DNA of 64,000 nt. Source: Yersinia rohdei ATCC 43380 (GTDB lineage: Bacteria; Pseudomonadota; Gammaproteobacteria; Enterobacterales; Enterobacteriaceae). The DNA is taken from positions 62,001 to 126,000 of the forward strand of contig NZ_ACCD01000007.1 in NCBI RefSeq assembly GCF_000173775.1. Reading direction: 5' to 3'. Numbering within the stretch: position 1 is the first letter of the stretch; the number at the start of each line of letters is the position of its first letter. A program made the position numbers and the translations under genes. The notes beneath the pieces are model-generated. The model saw only the letters and a list, made by a program, of their open reading frames with translations, had not been told where the DNA came from and ran no database searches. Shown one piece after another: positions 26,751 to 35,730 of this stretch.

Positions 26751-29078
26751 TTAAGCATTTCGCTTACGTAACAGCCTCAATGCATTGGCGGTGACCAGCG
26801 CAGTTGCTCCGGAGTCAGCTAATACTGCCAACCACAAACCGGTTAAGCCGAGCAAGGTCGTTACCAGAAAAATCGCTTTTAGCCCCAAGGCGATAGTAAT
26901 GTTTTGGCGGATATTGGCGTTAGCGGCTCGGGATAACAGAATAATTTCTGCCAACCCGGTAAGCCGATTATGAGTCAGTGCGGCGTCGGCGGTTTCCAAA
27001 GCAACATCTGTACCGCTGCCCATGGCAATACCAATGCTGGCGGCCTTCATTGCTGGGGCATCATTAATACCGTCGCCGACCATCACTGTGGGCTGTGTCG
27101 CATTTAATGCCATAACGGCCTGTACTTTGTCGGCTGGGAGCAATCCGGCGCGGTAATCAATCCCCAGCTCACCGGCAATTGCCGCTGCCGCTCGTGGATT
27201 ATCACCGGTTAGCATCACACCTTGAATACCTAAATTTTTCAGTGAATCAATAGCTTGTTTAGCATCGGTGCGCAGGGTATCGCGTAATGCTAATAAACCT
27301 ATAAGTTTCTCATTTTCCAGCACGGCAACCGCCGTTTTGCCCCCGCTTTCTAACAGATCGAGCTGAGTTTGCCATTCGGGAGTTAGTAATGCCGGTGCTA
27401 TTTTGCTGGGAGCACTGACACGGATGCTCAATCCGTTGACGACGCCCTCAACACCAACACCGGCCAGGGCCCGGCGCTCATCGGCGAGAGGTAACAGGGC
27501 CGTATTTTGTTGCGCGCGCTGAATAATAGCGACGGCTAACGGATGGTGTGACCCAGCCTCGACCGCCGCCGCCAGCGCTAACAAGCGAGTTTCGCTGATG
27601 CCGGATGCGGGCAGAATATCGGTAACTTTCGGTTTACCCTCCGTCAGAGTACCGGTTTTGTCGAAGGCGACAGTTTGAATCCGGCCAAGTTGCTCCAGTG
27701 CCGCGCCACCCTTAATCAGCGCCCCGCGCCGTGCTGCAGCAGCTAATGCTGAGGTAATCGCCGCCGGTGTGGAAATCACCAATGCGCACGGGCAGCCAAT
27801 GAGCAGTAACGTCAGACCACGATAAATCCAGGTCTCCCAAGGCTCGGCGAAAACCAATGGCGGAATCAGGATAACCAATGCAGAAAGGAACATAATCGCA
27901 GGGGTATAAATTCGACTGAAACGGTCAATAAAACGCTCAATAGGTGCACGGCGTTCTTCTGCTAATTCAATGAGTTGTAGAATTCTGTCAATGGCATTGT
28001 TGCCAGGCTCCGAGATAACACGCATTTCGGTGGCGCGATCGACCGATAAACTCCCAGCGGCGACTTTCTCACCTTGCTGGCGCTCAACCGGAATAGATTC
28101 ACCGGTGAGGGCGCTTTCATCAAAACTGGCAAAAGCGGTTATTAATTCGGCATCTGCGGGCAGGCGAGCTCCCGGTGAAATTTCAATGACATCGCCGGGG
28201 CGCAAATTGGCGACAGGAATCAGCCGGCGTTCCCCATCTTTTAATAGCAATGCTTCTTCTGGCACCAGTGCCATGAGTGCGGTGACCCCACGGCGTGCTC
28301 GGTTTGCAGCATAGGATTCGAGTAACTCACCGACCATAAATAACAGCAATACCATGGCGGCTTCCGCCGTCGCGCCAATAAACATCGCCCCGATAGCGGC
28401 TACGCTCATCAAGGTTTCAATGGCAAAAGGTGTGCCGGAGCGGATGAGCTTCCAGGCTTTGGTGACAATGGGGAAAAGCCCGACAAGGGTGGTGGCGGCA
28501 AAAGCAAATTCGCCCAGCTCAGCGCTGAATAACGAGATGCCCCAGCTAATGAGCATTAATGTGGTTAATAATGCGATTGGCAAATATTCACGAAGGCGCG
28601 ATTCTGGCGACGTGGTTTTGTTCGCAACGGGGGACTGGGTATCCACCAGACTAAATCCGGCTTGTATGACGGCATTCTGGACTTGAGGACGAATATCCGT
28701 TTGGGCATCGACCACTAATTTTTCGGTTGCAAAGAGCACTTTTACATTTTCAATTCCGATCAAACCACTGACCGCATTTTCAATTTTGCGGGCACAGCTT
28801 GGGCAGTCCATTCCCTTGACCTGCCAGCTAAAGCGCTGACGACCCGTAGCTATCGTTGCTGCAAGTATGTCACTTTCTTCATCGCCCTCATCAGTTTGGC
28901 TCTGACTACAGCAACCCCCTTCGTGATGTGAATGCTCACTTACTGAATTTGTGCTGTCATTACTGGTATTTGCGGCTTGCTGGTTACTGCAACCGGTTTG
29001 TTTTTGGGTATGAGTATGACCACAGCCACAGTTGCTATGTGTATCAGTTGAATGCCGATGTTCAGAATGTGAATGCAT
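26751..29078 (-). CDS. zntA: Zn(II)/Cd(II)/Pb(II)-translocating P-type ATPase ZntA
   Basis: 775 residues (E. coli 732). The long N-terminal tail (1-60) is rich in His and Cys (HSEHRHS, CGCGHTHTQ, HSHHEGGCC). It is followed by a heavy-metal-associated domain with GMDCPSC (C92, C95). The transmembrane metal motif is CPC (429-431), the phosphorylation motif is DKTGT (D473), and the hinge is MVGDGINDAPAM. It exports Zn, Cd and Pb. Upstream lies a MerR-type promoter with a 20-base spacer and dyad, indicating ZntR control. The metal-rich tail is longer than in E. coli. Confidence 0.97.
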   Translation of the reverse strand: MHSHSEHRHSTDTHSNCGCGHTHTQKQTGCSNQQAANTSNDSTNSVSEHSHHEGGCCSQSQTDEGDEESDILAATIATGRQRFSWQVKGMDCPSCARKIENAVSGLIGIENVKVLFATEKLVVDAQTDIRPQVQNAVIQAGFSLVDTQSPVANKTTSPESRLREYLPIALLTTLMLISWGISLFSAELGEFAFAATTLVGLFPIVTKAWKLIRSGTPFAIETLMSVAAIGAMFIGATAEAAMVLLLFMVGELLESYAANRARRGVTALMALVPEEALLLKDGERRLIPVANLRPGDVIEISPGARLPADAELITAFASFDESALTGESIPVERQQGEKVAAGSLSVDRATEMRVISEPGNNAIDRILQLIELAEERRAPIERFIDRFSRIYTPAIMFLSALVILIPPLVFAEPWETWIYRGLTLLLIGCPCALVISTPAAITSALAAAARRGALIKGGAALEQLGRIQTVAFDKTGTLTEGKPKVTDILPASGISETRLLALAAAVEAGSHHPLAVAIIQRAQQNTALLPLADERRALAGVGVEGVVNGLSIRVSAPSKIAPALLTPEWQTQLDLLESGGKTAVAVLENEKLIGLLALRDTLRTDAKQAIDSLKNLGIQGVMLTGDNPRAAAAIAGELGIDYRAGLLPADKVQAVMALNATQPTVMVGDGINDAPAMKAASIGIAMGSGTDVALETADAALTHNRLTGLAEIILLSRAANANIRQNITIALGLKAIFLVTTLLGLTGLWLAVLADSGATALVTANALRLLRKRNA

Positions 29079-29132
29079 AGTGCCCCCTGGACAAGCTGTA
29101 AAAGAGAAACAGGATTTAGCTGTTATGGTTGC

Positions 29133-29164
29133 ACTCTACACCTTGGAGTTAACTCCAGAGTCAA
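29133..29164 (-). promoter_or_regulatory. MerR-type (ZntR-like) promoter of zntA
   Basis: On the minus strand TTGACT (-35, 29159-29164) and TAGAGT (-10, 29133-29138) are separated by 20 bases, the elongated spacer typical of MerR-family promoters. The spacer holds the perfect dyad TGGAGTTAACTCCA (29144-29157), close to the E. coli ZntR site. The gene for the regulator is not in this window. Confidence 0.85.
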
Positions 29165-29314
29165 GGGGGGGGATGAGAATAAGTGCTAAATGGGTATTTC
29201 GATAAGAAGGGGCATGACTGAGCAGAACGCACTCCGCGCCAGAGATTCCAGCTCCTTCCCTGGAGCTGAGTTTAGTCATTTCTTGTTAAATCATATTGCG
29301 CGGTAATGGGTTAA

Positions 29315-29941
29315 TTACAAATACAGTGACCTGACAATCAAGAAATGCCCAACAAAATAGCATCCGGCGACGATGGCATCTGAAGCTCGGAAAGAAAAAC
29401 GATAGCGATTTAACAGCCAAATACTGTGTGAAATCAACAATAAAAGTGTGCCCACCAGCAATGAGAAGCTCAAGTCTGTACTACGAGCAAAGTATTGTTC
29501 ACCCGCCATCCATACCATGAGTAATGTCATACCGACGAAAGCCACTACAGGCCAGCGCATTTCTTCAAGCTTGCTCCAGATGGTAGCTAACAACAGCGCG
29601 CCAACAGCAATCAAAACCAAAGGCAGTGGCCAGAACAGGGTAAATGTCATCTGGCTGGCAAAGCTGATGGTATACAGTAAATGAGAGAGGAAGAATGCGC
29701 CTAGAGCATAAAGTAAGCGCTCACGGGGTAGCATTAATAATGCGTCTGCAACCAGTGTGGCCAGCAGGCCCAATACAATCAGATATCCTGTAGGGCCAAG
29801 GATGGGAGCTTGCCATGCAAGTAACAGTAATAATAACAAGGTGACAGGTTTGAATACCCAACGTTGCCAGCGTGGGCCTCGGTAAGTTGCATCGACAAAC
29901 AACCAACCAGAAAAGAATACAGCAAGGAATGGCCAGCTCAT
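29315..29941 (-). CDS. yhhN: YhhN / TMEM86 (lysoplasmalogenase-type) membrane protein
   Basis: A 208-residue integral membrane protein with about eight hydrophobic segments, the same length as E. coli YhhN. Family blocks such as [17 protein letters not shown] and [17 protein letters not shown]-type segments are present, the latter with a conserved SHLLY. The family includes lysoplasmalogenases in animals; the activity of the bacterial member is not established. It is on the same strand as zntA, upstream of it, with the zntA promoter in between. Confidence 0.87.
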   Translation of the reverse strand: MSWPFLAVFFSGWLFVDATYRGPRWQRWVFKPVTLLLLLLLAWQAPILGPTGYLIVLGLLATLVADALLMLPRERLLYALGAFFLSHLLYTISFASQMTFTLFWPLPLVLIAVGALLLATIWSKLEEMRWPVVAFVGMTLLMVWMAGEQYFARSTDLSFSLLVGTLLLLISHSIWLLNRYRFSFRASDAIVAGCYFVGHFLIVRSLYL

Positions 29942-30099
29942 TATTTATCCTTTTTTCTATACAGGCTTAAATGAAAGTGCCTGTGTTGTAATGATAATCT
30001 GCAATGCCAATTGCGCTGAGTAAATATTTATTAAGTGTAAGGGATGGAAGCAAAGAGTGATAGCCGCAGCCACACGATTTGCATGATTTGAGTCACTTA

Positions 30100-30117
30100 A
30101 TGCGTAGCAGTACGCAT
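30100..30117. promoter_or_regulatory. Inverted repeat between yhhN and the DUF1820 gene
   Basis: ATGCGTA-GCAG-TACGCAT is a perfect 7-base dyad with a 4-base spacer in the divergent intergenic region. It is placed where an operator could serve either gene. No known regulator is recognised. Confidence 0.4.
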
Positions 30118-30229
30118 AATCAGACTTAGCGGAAGAATCGGCCTGTTGAGGTATTGGCCTTGTTTGACCCACATGTTATGTTAACGCCGATTTCCGCTGG
30201 TTAAATCAAGAGATAGAGGCAATAGCGAC

Positions 30230-30550
30230 ATGGCCAATGAACAATTGCTTTATCGGATTCAATTTATAAATAACGGTAAGAATTATCAGCTTTATGTCCG
30301 TGAGGTTGTCCCAAGCACTTTGTTTGGGTTCATTGAAATTGCTGATTTTGTCTTTGATAGCCATTCAACATTGCTAGTTGATCCTTCAACTGAAAAATTG
30401 AAGACAGAATTTTCCGGTGTTAACCGTAGCTATATCCCACTTCATTCAGTGATTCGTATTGATGCGGTAACAGAAAAGGGCAGCGCCCGGATCTCTGAGC
30501 TGGGCAGTAACGTAATGAGTTTCCCCTATTTACCGGGCAATAAACCTTAA
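30230..30550 (+). CDS. DUF1820 family protein
   Basis: 106 residues, beginning MANEQLLYRIQFINNGKNYQ and containing REVVPSTLFGFIEIADFVF, the pattern of the DUF1820 family seen in gamma-proteobacteria. It has no signal peptide or membrane segment and no assigned function. It lies 32 bases before yhhM on the same strand, so both are probably co-transcribed. In the E. coli arrangement I remember, yhhN and yhhM are adjacent without this gene, so it is an extra gene here. Confidence 0.78.
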   Translation: MANEQLLYRIQFINNGKNYQLYVREVVPSTLFGFIEIADFVFDSHSTLLVDPSTEKLKTEFSGVNRSYIPLHSVIRIDAVTEKGSARISELGSNVMSFPYLPGNKP

Positions 30551-30582
30551 TTATATCTCTTGAGTGAGATTCGTAATCCGTT

Positions 30583-30972
30583 ATGAATAAACTTCCGTTG
30601 TTATTTATTGCTGTGGTTGTACTGATTGTTGTACTGGCAACTCGTCAGTATTGGCAAAAAAAACGGCAGGATGCGGAAAATGACCGCTCACCGGTACGCA
30701 GCTTACAAGTTGAAGTTATTGATAAACGTGAAGTCTTGGCACCCAATCGTCGCTCACGCCAGCGCGAAGAGATAGTTGCCGAAGACAAGCGCTATGAAGT
30801 TTATTTCCGACCATTGCTTGGTGAGGTAGTAGTTAAAAATAGCAGTGAAATCAAAATAATACTGCCAAAGCAGGAATATAATCGTATCGAGCTGGGTACC
30901 CAAGGAGCGCTACGCCTACAGGGTACTCGATATATTAGTTTTACCCCAAACTCAGCCACAATAAATCAGTAA
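30583..30972 (+). CDS. yhhM: DUF2500 family protein YhhM
   Basis: 129 residues (E. coli about 119). A single N-terminal membrane anchor (LLFIAVVVLIVVLAT, about residues 6-20) is followed by basic and soluble regions with RRSRQREE and a C-terminal LQGTRYISFTPN, all family features. It is probably an inner-membrane protein with the soluble part in the periplasm. Function unknown. It follows the DUF1820 gene and is convergent with yhhL. Confidence 0.82.
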   Translation: MNKLPLLFIAVVVLIVVLATRQYWQKKRQDAENDRSPVRSLQVEVIDKREVLAPNRRSRQREEIVAEDKRYEVYFRPLLGEVVVKNSSEIKIILPKQEYNRIELGTQGALRLQGTRYISFTPNSATINQ

Positions 30973-31032
30973 TTCAGGTGATTAAGAGCCGCTAACACGG
31001 CTGTAACGTGAAAGAGAAAGGGGCGCGGGGGG

Positions 31033-31305
31033 TTATTTTTTAGGTACCGGTGGCTGCTGTTTCTGCCAGGCCAATAATTCGAAAACCCCGAAGACAAAAA
31101 TCTTAAATTGCTGCAATCCACTGATCGGTTGGTCTTTGGGTTGGGTGGATTTGAGTAATACCAATTGCAACCCATGCATCAAAACCATGAATATCATGGC
31201 AACATTAATAAAATATCTTAACGGCGTAGGGAATGGTTGGAACAGGTTCAGTAGTAAGAAAAACCACACCCCTAACATCAATAACCGGCCAAGATTAATC
31301 CACAT
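31033..31305 (-). CDS. yhhL: DUF1145 family membrane protein YhhL
   Basis: 90 residues from the ATG at 31305 (MWINLGRLLMLGVWFFLLLN), matching E. coli YhhL. The frame is open for 52 codons further upstream inside rsmD, which is spurious. Two or three membrane segments are present, with the conserved middle block VLMHGLQLVLLKST and the tail FELLAWQKQ. It starts 11 bases inside the rsmD 3' end, so it is coupled to rsmD as in E. coli. Function unknown. Confidence 0.88.
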   Translation of the reverse strand: MWINLGRLLMLGVWFFLLLNLFQPFPTPLRYFINVAMIFMVLMHGLQLVLLKSTQPKDQPISGLQQFKIFVFGVFELLAWQKQQPPVPKK

Positions 31306-31948
31306 GGTGTTGCTCCTGTTCTTCTGCTGATTCCGTATTTTGGTGAGTTTTTTCGCTGCGAATATAGAGCCGGTAAGCAACCTGTCCGGCGATTTTCTCT
31401 CTATGTAACTGCCAACTGGCGGGTACATCAGCGGCGGCGCTTTCTGCCTCAGCTTCAACATAAATCCAGGCTTCAGCTGTTAACCAGTTACATTGCTCCA
31501 GCAAATTGATAGTTTCGGCCAATAAACCTTGACGAAAAGGAGGGTCAAGGAAAACCAAATCGAAAGGTTGCCCCGGCTGAGCCAGCCATTGCAAAGAGTT
31601 GGTATTCACTACTTGCCCATTCTCGGCATTCAATAACGTTAGATTGCTGCTCAGTTGTTTAGCAACATGCCGATCGGCCTCTAGCAATATTGCTTCACCC
31701 GCGTAGCGCGACAGTGCTTCTAGCCCCAATGCACCGCTGCCAGCGAAGCAATCAAGGCATCTGGCACCTTGAATCATAGGCGCTAGCCAGTTAAACAGTG
31801 TCTCTCTGACACGATCGGTGGTCGGGCGCAGCCCAGGGCTATCAGGCACGGGTAATTTGCGCCCTCGCCATTTACCACCAATGATCCGGATTTGCCCTGC
31901 GGACTGTTGTGGGGCTGGTTTTGCTCTTGCTATAGGTCGCTTCGCCAT
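31295..31948 (-). CDS. rsmD: 16S rRNA (guanine-966-N2)-methyltransferase RsmD
   Basis: 217 residues (E. coli 198). It contains the family opening IRIIGGKWRGRKLPVPDSPG, the SAM-binding motif CFAGSGALGLEALSR and the catalytic motif LVFLDPPFRQG. It methylates G966 of 16S rRNA during 30S assembly. The C-terminus is about 20 residues longer than in E. coli and rich in Glu, Gln and His, overlapping the yhhL start. It is divergent from ftsY. Confidence 0.95.
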   Translation of the reverse strand: MAKRPIARAKPAPQQSAGQIRIIGGKWRGRKLPVPDSPGLRPTTDRVRETLFNWLAPMIQGARCLDCFAGSGALGLEALSRYAGEAILLEADRHVAKQLSSNLTLLNAENGQVVNTNSLQWLAQPGQPFDLVFLDPPFRQGLLAETINLLEQCNWLTAEAWIYVEAEAESAAADVPASWQLHREKIAGQVAYRLYIRSEKTHQNTESAEEQEQHHVD

Positions 31949-32166
31949 AGATCACTTTGCTTGAAAATTGGCCAGTAATGCAGCACTGAATAAAAAAGTT
32001 AGTCTTATTCTACCTGTCTGTGCAGTGTGGGGGAAACGTTAAACCTTTGTTGATTGAATTCACAATAGAAAGCAGCATCGTGCGCGTGTTGCTGTTAAGG
32101 GGAAAGTGTTAGACTTGCGAACTATTATCCTATTTACGCAAACCCAAAGTTATTAGAGTCCAAAAA

Positions 32167-33834
32167 ATGGCAAAAGAAAAAAAACGTGGATTTTTTTCCT
32201 GGCTGGGTCTTGGCCGTCAGAATGAAGAACACACAGCAGAGCCATTGGCTACTGAGAAGGAAGATATAACTGAGCCGGTTGTAGAAGCGCCGGTTGTAGA
32301 AACGCCAGCTGTAGAAGCGCATGTCGCAGACGAACCTATTGTCAGCGAAAAGCTAGCTGAAAAAGCACCTGAAGAGATTGTCGACGAGCCAAATGTTGGC
32401 GAACCTATTGTTGATGAGCAAATTGTTGATGAACAAATCGTCGACGAGCGAATTGTTGATGAACCTGTAGCTGAACATTCTGCGCTGACTCCTGGCGAAT
32501 GGGATAGTGCTGCTATCAGCGAAGTTGCGGCTGAAACGCTGCCTGAAGTCATGGCAGAGCCATCAGCACAACCTCTTGAAGAAAAAGCTGAATTCTCTAA
32601 AGATCCTCAGTATTTGCAACATCATTTCTCACCGCGTCAGGGTGATGACGACAATATTACGTCATGGGATGAAGGCACTGTCAGTGCGCCAGAATTGCCG
32701 CTGACTGAAGATAATGTTGTTATTGATACTCCGGCACCAAAGATAACTGTGGTGGAACCAGCGGCCGAGCTTATTGAGCCGCTTGTTGTTGAAACTGAAA
32801 CTGAAACTGAAGTTGAAGCTGAAACAGACATTGAGATTGAAGCTGAAATTGAAGAAGCTGAAATTGAAGAAGACATTCCAGCCGTTGTTGTTCAGGAACA
32901 AGAGCGACCAACTAAAGAGGGTTTTTTTGCACGGTTAAAACGCAGCTTAATCAAAACCAAGCAAAATCTTGGCTCTGGTTTTATGGGGTTGTTCAGTGGC
33001 AAGAAAATCGACGACGATCTGTTTGAAGAGCTTGAAGAACAGCTCCTGATCGCCGACGTTGGCGTCGAAACAACTCGCAAAATTATTACTTCTCTGACAG
33101 AACACGCCAGCCGTAAACAGCTAAAAGATGCCGAAGCGCTGTATGGCAAACTCAAAGAGGAAATGTCTGAAATTCTGTCTAAAGTAGACAAACCATTGGA
33201 TGTCAGCGGCAAAAATCCGTATGTCATCTTAATGGTCGGCGTGAATGGTGTCGGTAAAACTACTACTATCGGTAAGCTGGCTCGCCAATTCCAAGCGGAA
33301 GGCAAATCCGTGATGCTGGCTGCGGGTGACACTTTCCGTGCCGCTGCGGTAGAACAGCTGCAAGTTTGGGGTGAGCGCAACAAGATTGCCGTGGTCGCGC
33401 AGCATACTGGCGCAGATTCAGCCTCGGTAATTTTTGATGCAATTCAAGCAGCTAAAGCCCGTGGCGTAGATGTGTTACTGGCGGATACTGCGGGGCGTCT
33501 GCAAAATAAAGCTCACTTGATGGAAGAGTTGAAGAAGATTGTTCGAGTGATGAAAAAGCTGGACGGCGATGCCCCTCATGAGGTTATGCTGACGTTAGAT
33601 GCCAGTACCGGACAAAACGCGGTGAGTCAGGCGAAACTCTTTAATGAAGCCGTCGGATTGACTGGAATTACCCTGACTAAATTGGATGGTACCGCCAAAG
33701 GTGGGGTAATTTTTGCCATTGCAGACCAGTTCGGTATCCCAATCCGTTATATCGGTGTTGGGGAAGGTATAGAAGATTTACGGCCATTTAAGGCTGACGA
33801 TTTTATTGAGGCTCTTTTTGCCCGAGAGGATTAA
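32167..33834 (+). CDS. ftsY: Signal recognition particle receptor FtsY
   Basis: The SRP-docking GTPase for co-translational membrane protein insertion, 555 residues (E. coli 497). The first 20 residues are basic and membrane-targeting (KEKKRGFFSWLGLG). Residues about 25-245 form an acidic, repetitive A domain with tandem IVDE/IVDEQ units around 75-100 and a run of alternating Glu residues (ETETETEVEAE) near 215-245. The NG domain starts near 250, with the G1 motif GVNGVGKTT (about 358-366), DTAGR, and TKLDGTAKGG. The A domain is longer than in E. coli. It heads the ftsYEX cluster. Confidence 0.97.
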   Translation: MAKEKKRGFFSWLGLGRQNEEHTAEPLATEKEDITEPVVEAPVVETPAVEAHVADEPIVSEKLAEKAPEEIVDEPNVGEPIVDEQIVDEQIVDERIVDEPVAEHSALTPGEWDSAAISEVAAETLPEVMAEPSAQPLEEKAEFSKDPQYLQHHFSPRQGDDDNITSWDEGTVSAPELPLTEDNVVIDTPAPKITVVEPAAELIEPLVVETETETEVEAETDIEIEAEIEEAEIEEDIPAVVVQEQERPTKEGFFARLKRSLIKTKQNLGSGFMGLFSGKKIDDDLFEELEEQLLIADVGVETTRKIITSLTEHASRKQLKDAEALYGKLKEEMSEILSKVDKPLDVSGKNPYVILMVGVNGVGKTTTIGKLARQFQAEGKSVMLAAGDTFRAAAVEQLQVWGERNKIAVVAQHTGADSASVIFDAIQAAKARGVDVLLADTAGRLQNKAHLMEELKKIVRVMKKLDGDAPHEVMLTLDASTGQNAVSQAKLFNEAVGLTGITLTKLDGTAKGGVIFAIADQFGIPIRYIGVGEGIEDLRPFKADDFIEALFARED

Positions 33835-33839
33835 TACGG

Positions 33840-34508
33840 ATGATTCGCTTTGAACAGGTCAGTAAAGCTTATCTGGGCGGACGACAGGCGCTGCAAGGGG
33901 TAGATTTTCATCTGCGCCCGGCAGAAATGGCGTTTCTGACCGGCCATTCTGGTGCAGGGAAAAGTACTCTGCTGAAACTGATTTGTGGTATCGAGCGACC
34001 GAGTGCTGGCCATATTTGGTTTGGTGGTCACGATATCAGCCGCTTGAAAAACCGCGAAGTGCCGTTCTTGCGCCGCCAGATCGGGATGATCTTCCAGGAT
34101 CACCATCTGCTGCTAGATAGAACAGTCTATGACAATGTTGCCATGCCATTGATTATCGCCGGTGCCAGTACCGAAGATATTCGCCGCAGAGTATCGGCAG
34201 CGCTGGATAAAGTGGGTCTGTTGGATAAGGCGAAGAATTTTCCTATTCAACTCTCCGGCGGTGAGCAACAACGTGTCGGCATTGCCCGGGCAGTGGTGAA
34301 CAAGCCCGCGGTACTGCTGGCGGATGAACCTACCGGTAACCTCGACGATGCATTATCCGAAGGTATTTTGCGGTTGTTTGAAGAATTTAACCGTGTGGGT
34401 GTTACGGTCTTGATGGCAACCCACGATACGTCGTTGATTGCTCGGCGGCGCTACCCAATCCTGACACTGAGTCAGGGGCGGATGTCAGGAGCGCATCATG
34501 GCGAATAA
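33840..34508 (+). CDS. ftsE: Cell division ABC transporter ATP-binding protein FtsE
   Basis: A 222-residue ATPase, the usual length. Walker A is GHSGAGKST (about 36-44), the signature is [14 protein letters not shown], and Walker B is [12 protein letters not shown]. With FtsX it forms the divisome complex that activates periplasmic amidase regulators (EnvC in E. coli). It starts 5 bases after the ftsY stop and overlaps ftsX by 11 bases, so it is translationally coupled. Confidence 0.97.
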   Translation: MIRFEQVSKAYLGGRQALQGVDFHLRPAEMAFLTGHSGAGKSTLLKLICGIERPSAGHIWFGGHDISRLKNREVPFLRRQIGMIFQDHHLLLDRTVYDNVAMPLIIAGASTEDIRRRVSAALDKVGLLDKAKNFPIQLSGGEQQRVGIARAVVNKPAVLLADEPTGNLDDALSEGILRLFEEFNRVGVTVLMATHDTSLIARRRYPILTLSQGRMSGAHHGE

Positions 34509-35451
34509 CGCACAGAAAGCAAAAACCAAGGCGCTGAAAGGTGGCTGGCGTGAGCAGTGGCGCTATTCATGGGTCAATGCGATCGCCGATATGATGCGTC
34601 AACCACTGGCGACATTGCTAACAGTGATGGTTATTGCCATTTCACTGACGCTGCCAAGTGTGTGTTATATCGTATGGAAAAACGTTAGTCAGGCAGCGGA
34701 TCAATGGTATCCAACGCCGCAATTGACGGTTTACCTGGATAAAGCTCTGGATGATAACGCGGCTGAAAATGTCGTGACCACGCTGAAAGCTGAAGCAGGG
34801 GTTGAGAAGGTTAACTACCTGTCGCGGGAAGAAGCGATGGGCGAGTTCCGCAACTGGTCTGGGTTTGGTGGCGCGCTGGATATGCTGGAAGAAAATCCGC
34901 TGCCAGCGGTTGCTATCATCACACCTAAGTTAGATTTCCAAAGTTCAGGGACGCTGGATACTCTGCGCGACCGCGTTAGTAAAGTTGAGGGCGTCGCTGA
35001 AGTTCGCATGGATGACAGTTGGTTCGCTCGTCTGGCAGCCTTGACTGGGTTGGTTGGGCAAGTCGCGGCAATGATTGGTGTTTTGATGGTGGTCGCGGTG
35101 TTCCTGGTGATTGGGAACAGTGTGCGTTTGAGTATCTTTAGTCGTCGCGACACAATCAATGTAATGAAATTGATTGGGGCAACAGATGGATTTATTCTGC
35201 GGCCTTTCTTGAACGGTGGCGCCATGTTGGGCTTTTGTGGCGCGGTATTATCGCTGATTCTGTCCGAAGCACTGGTATGGAAGCTGGGATCGGTTGTTAC
35301 ACAGGTGGCCACGGTCTTCGGCACCAGCTTTACTTTGCATGGTTTAAGCTGGGATGAGTGCCTGTTGTTGGTATTGATTTCTGCCATTATTGGCTGGGTT
35401 GCCGCCTGGCTGGCGACGGTTCAACATTTACGCCGATTTACACCGCAGTAA
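34498..35451 (+). CDS. ftsX: Cell division protein FtsX
   Basis: 317 residues, four membrane segments and a large periplasmic loop between the first and second (about residues 60-180). Family blocks include [18 protein letters not shown] at the start, [19 protein letters not shown] in the loop and [17 protein letters not shown] after the second segment. The E. coli protein is about 35 residues longer at its cytoplasmic N-terminus. No upstream in-frame start with better support was seen beyond the overlap with ftsE. Confidence 0.96.
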   Translation: MANNAQKAKTKALKGGWREQWRYSWVNAIADMMRQPLATLLTVMVIAISLTLPSVCYIVWKNVSQAADQWYPTPQLTVYLDKALDDNAAENVVTTLKAEAGVEKVNYLSREEAMGEFRNWSGFGGALDMLEENPLPAVAIITPKLDFQSSGTLDTLRDRVSKVEGVAEVRMDDSWFARLAALTGLVGQVAAMIGVLMVVAVFLVIGNSVRLSIFSRRDTINVMKLIGATDGFILRPFLNGGAMLGFCGAVLSLILSEALVWKLGSVVTQVATVFGTSFTLHGLSWDECLLLVLISAIIGWVAAWLATVQHLRRFTPQ

Positions 35452-35595
35452 AAAATGTTTGTTATACTCTTTCCCTGCAGTGTTCAGTTAAGGCGGGGAA
35501 AGGGTGGCTGTTCGAGCGTTAACGTCATTAATATTCCCAGGCCGCATACTGTAGGTTATTTGCAAAGATCGACAGTTGAAACTGTGATCCGGTTT

Positions 35596-35622
35596 GAACT
35601 TTTATGGCAATAACCAGTCGAA
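35596..35622 (+). promoter_or_regulatory. Candidate sigma-E promoter of rpoH
   Basis: GAACTT followed after exactly 16 bases by TCGAA fits the sigma-E pattern GAACTT-N16-TCTGA with mismatches in the -10 part. E. coli rpoH has a sigma-E promoter (P3) in the equivalent region. The site is about 110 bases before the rpoH start. Confidence 0.55.
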
Positions 35623-35653
35623 GAACACAGTGAAATGATAAGGTGCCCAGCGC

Positions 35654-35681
35654 TTGAATCTGTATTAGCAGGTGCTAAAAT
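35654..35681 (+). promoter_or_regulatory. Candidate sigma-70 promoter of rpoH
   Basis: TTGAAT and TAAAAT separated by 16 bases, about 50 bases before the rpoH ATG. E. coli rpoH has several promoters, so a second one is expected. By-eye call. Confidence 0.45.
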
Positions 35682-35730
35682 ATTGGCGCTGAGATAAAAC
35701 CGCACTAAACATGCAATGAGAGGGTTTTGA

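Noticed and set aside
32400-32480. CRISPR-like or satellite repeat in ftsY
   Set aside because: The repeat encodes in-frame IVDE/IVDEQ units of the FtsY acidic domain and has no spacers.
34815-35387. 190-codon frame antisense to ftsX
   Set aside because: Shadow frame within a strongly conserved gene; composition not protein-like.
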